Position numbers and translations under genes: made by a program
In this document: positions 58,096-64,000 of the stretch, piece by piece
How the letters are laid out: every line of letters starts with the position of its first letter
Numbering within the stretch: position 1 is the stretch's first letter
From: Acidobacteriota bacterium
GTDB lineage: Bacteria; Acidobacteriota; Terriglobia; Acidiferrales; UBA7541
Direction: 5' to 3'
Length of the DNA stretch: 64,000 nt
NCBI GenBank assembly: GCA_013289855.1
Contig: JABCZD010000017.1
Span: 1-64,000, forward strand
Notes under the pieces: generated by a model
What the model was told of the DNA's origin: nothing
Databases searched by the model: none
Seen by the model: the letters and a program-made list of their open reading frames with translations, nothing else

Positions 58096-60343
58096 CCAGC
58101 GTCTTGCTGGCCGGTGACGATCGCTCGATCGCGCCGCGCACCCACTCTAAAACCTGTTCGCGCGCGGTATTCAAACTATTCGTAAGCCGGTCCGACTCCA
58201 CGTTCACCAGCGCATAACGCTCGACGCGGCTGTCGCCCGATTCCACCAGACGATTGTGGTCGGCGCGCAAATCCGGAAACTCCTTGTCCGTCACGCGCTT
58301 CTCCCGCAGCGCTTCGGCCAGCAATGACAATGTTTTCTCCACGTCCGCGGCAAAAACTTTGAACTCTGGCCGCGGCGGTACGATCGCCGTCTGCAACCAA
58401 CCTGCGTCCAGCGCCATGATGGAATGCACAAAACGATGCGTACTCGTCAGAAGAGCGTTCAGCCGGTTGATCTGCTTCGCTGTGGTCCTTGGTTCAGAGG
58501 CCAGGCGTTCCAGCGACGCTTCGAGGTTCGAGCGCGTCACCCGCGCCGTCATTCGCGTGCGGTCTAGTTCGCGCGGTTCGCAAATCTCCTGGCGCAGATA
58601 CGCGTCGGCCAGGAGATGAAAATACCCGCGATACGCGTCCAGCATCTGCGCCAGGCGCTCGGACATCCGCGTCCGCTCCCAGGTCGGCCAGACCCAATAC
58701 GCGAACAGCGCCAGCGCTCCGCCCGCCGCAGTGTTCCATCCGCGCGCCAGAATCACGTCCTTGGGAGAAATTCCCGCCACGGCAATCAGCAAAACGATTA
58801 AGGCGCTCACCGCAATGGCCAAAATGCCGTAATTCGCAGGACCGGCCCAGCGCAACAAAAACGTAAATGCAAAAATCAGCAGAATTTGCGACGTCACCGT
58901 CAGCGGAAGCAAGTGAAACAATGTGGTGGCCAACAGTAATCCCGCGACGGTGCCGGCGATGCGCAACAGTCCGCGGCTGAACGTGGTGGTGAACTCCGGT
59001 TTCAGCACTAGCACAATCGTCATGGGCAGCCAGTACGAACGCCGCCAGTAAAATCCGCGGCCCAGCGCTTCTCCGATGGCCACCATCACCGCGAGGCGGA
59101 TCGCATGGCGAAACGCCGATGAATCCAGGCTAAGATTCGCGCGCAGCGTCTCCAGCCAGCCGCTGAACTGCAGGCGCAACGGCTGCGCGGCTTCGCGCTT
59201 ATCAAAAGCCGCTTGTCCAGCGGGCGTGCTGTGCGCCGCCAGTTCCCTGGTCGCGCGCAGTTGCCCGGCAAGCGCGTCCATTTGGGAGACTGCGTCCTTC
59301 AAAACCGCCGCGAAAAATGGCGAGGGCGACGGCGCGGGTTCCGTCGCCAGTTTTTTGGAAAGGCTCGGAATCTCGACGGACGAATCTGCTCCGGTATCCG
59401 TCGCAGCGCCGGTCATCAGCGAATCTCTAATCGTGCGCAACGCGATTGCGGCGTGGCCCAGCGCCAGGTCGACGATTTCTACCGCAGCGTGCGCGTGGCT
59501 CTCGCGCTCCATGCGCAATCGCAAACGCGCCAGCATCAACAGTGACAGGCGAATGCGCTCCGCTTGATTCAACAGCGCCCGGTAGCGCACCGCATCGATA
59601 TTGTCCTCGCCGTCCAGCGAAGAAAGGGCTTCCTGCGCACGGTCGCTTTCTTGGCTGGCGGCGGGAGTAGCGGTCGCGGTAAGCGGTGTCTCTGCCGTGC
59701 GCGCCAGCGTGGAGAAAAAATCCGCCAGCGCACGGCGCTCCGGTTCGTAGCGCCGCACCGGCCACAGCGCCACGCTTAGCGCGGTCTGAAGCAATCCGCC
59801 CCCGAGGGCCAGCACACCAGAAATCAGCGCCTGGCGCGGCGTCAAGGGATAGGCCGCATAAACCAAAAGCGTCACCAAGCTGATGGAACTCAGATCGCTG
59901 GCGGTCGTCCCCAGCGCCACAAGCATCCCTGCCGCAAACGCCCAGAGCGTCGCCACAATAATGGCCAGCGCCGCATGCGGTTCGGCGAGCCCGCCGGCGG
60001 TCACGCCAATCGCACAGAGCACCGAGGAACTAATCATGCGCTTGGCTCTTCGCGCGTAAGGATCGCTGCCGTCGGAAAAAGCCACGTTCAGCGCGGAGCT
60101 CGCCACCACCAATCCGCCGCGCGGCATGCCCAGCGCGAACCCACCGATTAGCGGCAACACCACGCCCGCCGCGTTGCGCAGTGCGCGATACGCGGACATT
60201 TTGCTGCTATCGAACTTGGTGAGCAGCCGCCAGAACGATTGCGCTGGAGTTGCGGATTCTTGCTTCTGCGCTGCTGCCGTCACAGCGGGCGCGGGTGGGT
60301 GGCTGACTGGCGGAATTTCGGCGGGCATGACGGCTCTCAGCAT
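58079..60343 (-). CDS. FUSC-family inner-membrane transporter-like protein
   Basis: 754 residues. Two copies of a membrane block are separated by a long soluble helical region: helices at about residues 50-190 (VVLPLIGGFALGMPRGGLVV, ALAIIVATLWAFAAGMLVAL) and at about 420-560 (RLAVMVAIGEALGRGFYWRRSYWLPMTIVLV, in part). This is the FUSC (aromatic acid exporter/fusaric acid resistance) architecture, including the P-E-F-T-T-T-F-S-R-G motif typical of these proteins. The start at 60343 lacks a ribosome site; an ATG at 60328 with GAGAG upstream is an alternative. Probably efflux of aromatic acids. Confidence 0.8.
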   Translation of the reverse strand: MLRAVMPAEIPPVSHPPAPAVTAAAQKQESATPAQSFWRLLTKFDSSKMSAYRALRNAAGVVLPLIGGFALGMPRGGLVVASSALNVAFSDGSDPYARRAKRMISSSVLCAIGVTAGGLAEPHAALAIIVATLWAFAAGMLVALGTTASDLSSISLVTLLVYAAYPLTPRQALISGVLALGGGLLQTALSVALWPVRRYEPERRALADFFSTLARTAETPLTATATPAASQESDRAQEALSSLDGEDNIDAVRYRALLNQAERIRLSLLMLARLRLRMERESHAHAAVEIVDLALGHAAIALRTIRDSLMTGAATDTGADSSVEIPSLSKKLATEPAPSPSPFFAAVLKDAVSQMDALAGQLRATRELAAHSTPAGQAAFDKREAAQPLRLQFSGWLETLRANLSLDSSAFRHAIRLAVMVAIGEALGRGFYWRRSYWLPMTIVLVLKPEFTTTFSRGLLRIAGTVAGLLLATTLFHLLPLTVTSQILLIFAFTFLLRWAGPANYGILAIAVSALIVLLIAVAGISPKDVILARGWNTAAGGALALFAYWVWPTWERTRMSERLAQMLDAYRGYFHLLADAYLRQEICEPRELDRTRMTARVTRSNLEASLERLASEPRTTAKQINRLNALLTSTHRFVHSIMALDAGWLQTAIVPPRPEFKVFAADVEKTLSLLAEALREKRVTDKEFPDLRADHNRLVESGDSRVERYALVNVESDRLTNSLNTAREQVLEWVRGAIERSSPASKTLATESS

Positions 60344-60615
60344 AAGCGAGAGGCCTGCAATGGCGGTAATTTTTCCGCGCGCTGTTGATTTGTTTTTTCT
60401 GCTGATAAACGCCAGAACGCACGATTCAACCGCGCGCGTCGACCGCGCATGGCCAGAATGACCCAGAAAGGCGAAGATGCGTGTCTGAAGACCCGCGCTG
60501 CAAACACGCGCTGCGGAATCTTTACGGAACCCCTAAAGGCTTTGCAATGGCGCGGCGGGCTGCTAGGCTTACCAGCCATGTGCGGGTTAGAGTGCGGCTG
60601 GGAGAGGCCGCTGGT

Positions 60616-62454
60616 ATGAGCGACGGATCGAGCGGGACGAAAACGGCGGCGGTATTTCCGGAGTTGCTGGCGGGGGTGCGGCTGATGGAGGGTCGCATGT
60701 CTGCCAACGAGCTGGCGATGCGCGTGGTACGCGCGGCGATGATGCAATTGGGAGTGGCTGCGGCGCGGTTGTGGCGCGTGGATGGCGGCCACGCGTCGGT
60801 GTGGGCGCTCGAAGGGGATTTTCCGCCGGTGCCGCTGGTGGCGTCGGTTGCGTCGGAAGATGCACACGTGGCCGAAGAGGCAGGCGTGGCAGAGGTTGCG
60901 CACGATATGGCAGACGCGGCGGAGGGAGTCCGTCCGGCGAGTTTGCGTGGCCCGGTGGTCTTGCAGGCAGAGGACCCGACGCTGTGGACCAGTCCGCTGG
61001 GCAGCGATGATTTTCGCGTGCGCGCGCTGGAGGTTCGCGGGGCGTGTGCGTTGACGGCGGAGGTGCGGGCGAAGCTCGATTATTTGGGGCGGTTCGCGGC
61101 GGTGGTGCTGGCGTTGGCGGAACGGCGCGGCGCGATGGAAGAGCTCTCGTGCATCGTGGAGGCGACGAAGCGGTTGAACTCCACGCTGGACCTGGGCGAA
61201 CTGATTCACATTATTTTGCAGATTGCCACGCGGCAGACCGGTGCGGAGCGCGGCACGGTGTTTCTGGTGGACCGGGAACGCGAGGAGATCTGGTCGCTGG
61301 TGGGGCTGGGACTGGCGCAGCACGAGATTCGGCTGCCGATTACGAAAGGCATTGCGGGATGTGTGGCGCGGGAAGGCGTGGCGATTCGGCTGGAGAATGC
61401 TTACGACGATGCGCGATTCGAGCCGGAGGTCGACAAGCGATTGGGTTTCCGCACCGGACGCCTGCTGTGCTTGCCGATTCGGAATGAAGATGGCGTGATC
61501 GTGGGCGTGCTGCAGCTGCTGAATAAGAAGGAACCGTTCACGGAGGAAGACGAAGCGTTCATCGATACGCTTTCTATTCACGTGGCGATTGCGCTGGAGC
61601 GCGCGCAGTTGCACGCGGAACGCATCGAGAAAGAAAAACTGGAACGCGACCTGGAATTGGCGCGCGAAATTCAGGCGGGATTTTTGCCGGAAGCGCCGCC
61701 GGGTTTTGCGGGCGTTGAGATTGCAGTGTCGCACCGCGCGTCACAGCGCGTGGGCGGAGATTATTACGATTTTTTGTCCGTGCCGGTTGTTGATCCGTGC
61801 GCGGAAATTGGCGCGGCGGCGAAGGCCGAATCGAGCGCGGGAGCTGGCGGTACGTTGCGCGAAAATTTACTGATGGTGGTGGCGGACGTGGAGGGCAAAG
61901 GCGCGGCGTCGGCGCTGGTGATGGCCAACGTGCAGGCGACGCTGCATGCGTTGGCGGATCGCGTGGAACCACTGGAAAAATTGCCGGCGACGATTAATCA
62001 GAAATTGCTGGATGGCGGGCGGGCGTCGGCGGCGGCGGGGCGCCACACAAAATATTTGAGTATGTTTCTGGGGCTGCTGGAGCACGGCGGGCGGAAGTTG
62101 CGTTACGTGAATGCGGGTCACGTGCCGCCGGCGCTGATTCGCGCCGATGGCACGGTTGAATATCTGGAACTCGGCGGAATGATCGTGGGATTGTTTCCGG
62201 GAGTGGAGTACGAGTGCGGCGTGGTGGAGTTGCGCGCCGGTGACGTGCTGGTGGCGTGCACGGATGGAATTACAGAGGCGATGGATGTGGCGGGCAACGA
62301 GTTTGGCAAGCCAGAGTTGGCAGCGAGCGTGGCGGCGAAGCGGGAACGCGCGCCGCAGGAAATTTTGCGTGCGGTGATTGCGGAAGTAGAGAAACATTCT
62401 AAAGGCGGAATGTATGAAGATGACCGGATTTTGTTGGTGATGAAAGTGAACTGA
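60616..62454 (+). CDS. GAF-domain SpoIIE-type serine phosphatase (PP2C)
   Basis: 612 residues from the ATG at 60616 (GGGAG 9 bases upstream; GTG at 60481 is open but without clear support). Residues about 20-170 may be a divergent GAF domain. A clear GAF follows at about 185-340 (AERGTVFLVDREREEIWSLVG, GIAGCVAREGVAIRLENAYDD, VLQLLNKKEPF). The SpoIIE phosphatase domain covers about 350-610 with GGDYYDF, VVADVEGKGAASAL and CTDGITEA as metal-binding Asp motifs. Such enzymes dephosphorylate anti-sigma antagonists; the anti-sigma-type ATPase at 17834 is unlinked. Followed by a strong terminator. Confidence 0.85.
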   Translation: MSDGSSGTKTAAVFPELLAGVRLMEGRMSANELAMRVVRAAMMQLGVAAARLWRVDGGHASVWALEGDFPPVPLVASVASEDAHVAEEAGVAEVAHDMADAAEGVRPASLRGPVVLQAEDPTLWTSPLGSDDFRVRALEVRGACALTAEVRAKLDYLGRFAAVVLALAERRGAMEELSCIVEATKRLNSTLDLGELIHIILQIATRQTGAERGTVFLVDREREEIWSLVGLGLAQHEIRLPITKGIAGCVAREGVAIRLENAYDDARFEPEVDKRLGFRTGRLLCLPIRNEDGVIVGVLQLLNKKEPFTEEDEAFIDTLSIHVAIALERAQLHAERIEKEKLERDLELAREIQAGFLPEAPPGFAGVEIAVSHRASQRVGGDYYDFLSVPVVDPCAEIGAAAKAESSAGAGGTLRENLLMVVADVEGKGAASALVMANVQATLHALADRVEPLEKLPATINQKLLDGGRASAAAGRHTKYLSMFLGLLEHGGRKLRYVNAGHVPPALIRADGTVEYLELGGMIVGLFPGVEYECGVVELRAGDVLVACTDGITEAMDVAGNEFGKPELAASVAAKRERAPQEILRAVIAEVEKHSKGGMYEDDRILLVMKVN

Positions 62455-63554
62455 AGCGCGCGCAATGTTTGCGTGTGAAGGCCAGAGAAAAAGAAGGACA
62501 AAGATAAAGTCCGTCGCGGCGGACTTTTTTGTTTTTGTGGCGTAGAAGTTGCAGCAGCGGCGGCAGCGGCGGCGGCAAAAAAAGCTAGGCAGCGGCGCTG
62601 GAATTCTTCGGGTTGGTAGCCGAGCGCGGCGGTGTGGAAAGCGTTGGGCACTTCCCACAATTCCTTGGGGCCGATGGCGGCGGCGTAGATGCGGCGCGTG
62701 TGCCGACAGGGCAGGGTGGTGTCCGCGCCGTCACAGATGACCAGCACGGGAAACGCGCGCGAGGCGACAGCTTTTTCCGGAGAGACTTCGGACGCGGGAA
62801 ATCCGGCGAGAGATTGTCCGCGGTAGATCATCATCCAGGCGCCGGGCGCGAAGAATGTTTTGCCGAGCAGCGGGTATTTTTGCAGGCCGGCGTAGTCGTA
62901 AGAGGCTTCGCGGAGAGATGCGAACGAAGCTTCGGCGACTACGGCTTCGATGCGCGGGTCGGCGCCGGCGGATTGCAGCGCGATGCCGGCGCCCATGGAT
63001 TCGCCGAGGGCGAAGAGATGGAAGGGTTTCGATTGCTGCGGCGGAACGCTTCCCGGCGACAAGATCGTTGAATGCGTCTGAGCAGAGACATCGGCTGGCG
63101 CGCGTTCTGTAGAAATTAGTGCGTCGATGATGGCGGAGGTGTCGCGGCGTTCGAGCCAGCCGTAGGTGGCCATGGCGCCGTCGCTGGCGCCGTGGGCGCG
63201 GGCGTCCATCATCACGACGCTGTAACCGGCGCGGAGTAGCACGCATGCTTGGCCGACGCCGCCGACGCGATTGTCGGCTACGCCGTGGAACACGAGAACC
63301 CAGGAGCCGGTGGGATTTTGTGGACGAACTTTCCAGCCGCGCAGGGTGATGCCGTCTGGCGCGGTTACGGTGAAGTCTTCGCGCTGGGCGTGAACGGAGG
63401 CGAAGTCGGCGTCCGCTTCACGGATTAAATCCGGAGTGAGTTCGCGGCGCATGGGATGCAGGAAGGTTGGACCAGCGAGCCAGCCGCCAACTGCGGCAAG
63501 CAGCGGCGGAAAGAGGAGCAGGATTATGGCGACGCGAATTAGGCGGCGTTTCAT
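62118..63554 (-). CDS. alpha/beta hydrolase with suspect C-terminal extension
   Basis: From the ATG at 63554: one membrane helix (VAIILLLFPPLLAAVGGWLAG), then an alpha/beta hydrolase domain with WVLVFHGVADNRVG, VVMMDARAHGASDG, the nucleophile elbow LGESMGAG, catalytic Asp in ICDGADTTLP and His in NAFHTAALG. The natural domain should end near 62560. Instead the frame runs through a GCC/GCG microsatellite (poly-Ala), through the terminator stem and 337 bases antisense to the phosphatase gene, adding about 110 residues of low-complexity, Ser/Arg-rich sequence. A stop loss or a repeat-length frameshift is likely. The enzyme itself is probably intact up to residue 335. Confidence 0.7.
   Translation of the reverse strand: MKRRLIRVAIILLLFPPLLAAVGGWLAGPTFLHPMRRELTPDLIREADADFASVHAQREDFTVTAPDGITLRGWKVRPQNPTGSWVLVFHGVADNRVGGVGQACVLLRAGYSVVMMDARAHGASDGAMATYGWLERRDTSAIIDALISTERAPADVSAQTHSTILSPGSVPPQQSKPFHLFALGESMGAGIALQSAGADPRIEAVVAEASFASLREASYDYAGLQKYPLLGKTFFAPGAWMMIYRGQSLAGFPASEVSPEKAVASRAFPVLVICDGADTTLPCRHTRRIYAAAIGPKELWEVPNAFHTAALGYQPEEFQRRCLAFFAAAAAAAAATSTPQKQKSPPRRTLSLSFFFSGLHTQTLRALQFTFITNKIRSSSYIPPLECFSTSAITARKISCGARSRFAATLAANSGLPNSLPATSIASVIPSVHATSTSPARNSTTPHSYSTPGNNPTIIPPSSRYSTVPSARISAGGT
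62507..62532 (+). terminator. rho-independent terminator
   Basis: AAGTCCG and CGGACTT form a stem followed by TTTTTTG, about 50 bases after the phosphatase stop. Read the other way A/T-rich sequence also flanks the stem, so it may serve both convergent genes. Confidence 0.75.
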
Positions 63555-63660
63555 GGAATGCACTAATTATAGATACGAGAATTCGCGGCGCGACGTTCCG
63601 TCTAAATGCAGTTTCGCGAAATGACGAACTGAAAAGTACGGGAAGATTATCGCAAGGTCG

Positions 63661-64000
63661 TCACGGCCCGGTGTAATGGTTTTCGGAACGAAATGAAACG
63701 AGTTTGTCTTCGCGATCGAACTCGAAGGTGATGATAGTGTCGGTCCGAATGATGTTAAATGTTTCTACAACCCGATAGATGGCGATGACGTCGCTTCCTT
63801 GATTGTAGGTTTCCCATCCACGGCTCTTGCAGTATGCAATGACATTCGATTTGTCAGTGCCGGTGCGCAGCGTCGCGGCGATCTCGCGGTCAACTTTAAA
63901 GTGCGTCGGGACGCTGGGTTGGCGTGCGCGAAACAGCGCGCCTGGCACGGCGAAGAGCACGATGGCGACCGCCGAAGCCGCCGCAACCACGAGCACGCGG
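63661..64000 (-). CDS. hypothetical membrane-anchored protein, 5' end outside window
   Basis: The frame is open to the right edge. A hydrophobic segment (VVAAASAVAIVLFAVPGALF) lies within about 20 codons of the edge, so a GTG at 63996 or a start just outside could be used. The rest (REIAATLRTGTDKSNVIAYC, YNQGSDVIAIYRVVETFNII, TFEFDREDKLVSFR) is a small soluble domain of no recognised family. Partial. Confidence 0.6.
   Translation of the reverse strand, partial: RVLVVAAASAVAIVLFAVPGALFRARQPSVPTHFKVDREIAATLRTGTDKSNVIAYCKSRGWETYNQGSDVIAIYRVVETFNIIRTDTIITFEFDREDKLVSFRSENHYTGP

Noticed and set aside
60337..61734. 465-codon minus-strand open frame opposite the GAF-SpoIIE gene
   Set aside because: Arg/His/Gln-rich translation without domains, antisense to a well-supported gene; a shadow frame.

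Overview
The window reads like a chromosomal segment of a soil-type Acidobacteriota. This is an inference from gene content: a two-heme cytochrome of the reaction-centre cytochrome type, many Tat-exported and outer-membrane proteins, several NarL-type and receiver-only response regulators, DUF4136, DUF481, YceI and DUF3467 proteins, and moderately high G+C. There is no rRNA, CRISPR array or prophage. The only intact RNA gene I can support is one tRNA-Ile(GAU).

Layout. 1-126 is the 5' end of an IS3-like element. 307-3940 is a tight lipid cluster (acyl carrier protein, AMP-forming acyl ligase, lipid kinase, PlsC-type acyltransferase), followed by a convergent CDP-alcohol phosphatidyltransferase. 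4835-8416 is a periplasmic electron-transfer block (gluconate-dehydrogenase-like small subunit, GMC oxidoreductase, two-heme cytochrome). 8429-12791 on the minus strand holds a beta-barrel protein, the MotA/MotB stator pair, a PAS-GGDEF protein with a degenerate signature, and a type II secretion pseudopilin.

13-46 kb is an accessory, regulation-rich region: YceI, two NarL-type regulators, receiver-only regulators, a Crp/Fnr-type regulator, a pseudo-receiver/anti-sigma ATPase fusion, an ECF sigma factor, a K+ channel-like protein, a frameshifted beta-carbonic anhydrase, an OmpA-type protein, and a run of outer-membrane genes (arylsulfatase, porin, POTRA-less Omp85 barrel, DUF2490-like, DUF481, eight-heme TPR cytochrome). 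It ends with a five-PAS histidine kinase. Scattered through its intergenic spaces are fifteen copies of a 16-bp dyad, CTGTCA-N4-TGACAG (five perfect). Its half-site spacing is that of Crp/Fnr-family operators, and one copy lies in front of the Crp/Fnr gene itself. The same region carries three tiny paralogous zinc-ribbon-like proteins with identical Cys spacing (C3, C6, C42, C45). I regard this operator set plus the small zinc-ribbon family as the best candidate for an undescribed system here.

46.8-49.6 kb encodes a Tat-exported GH79-like glycosidase and a DUF362 protein. 49.9-52.3 kb is a segment holding one CocE/NonD-type hydrolase, bracketed by a 66-bp direct repeat that is the 3' part of tRNA-Ile, an attL/attR-like arrangement. 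53-64 kb is ordinary chromosome: DUF3467, Nramp transporter, cytochrome c, amidohydrolase, peroxiredoxin, FUSC protein, GAF-SpoIIE phosphatase, alpha/beta hydrolase, and a partial gene at the right edge. All functions are read from motifs in the sequence. No database search was possible.
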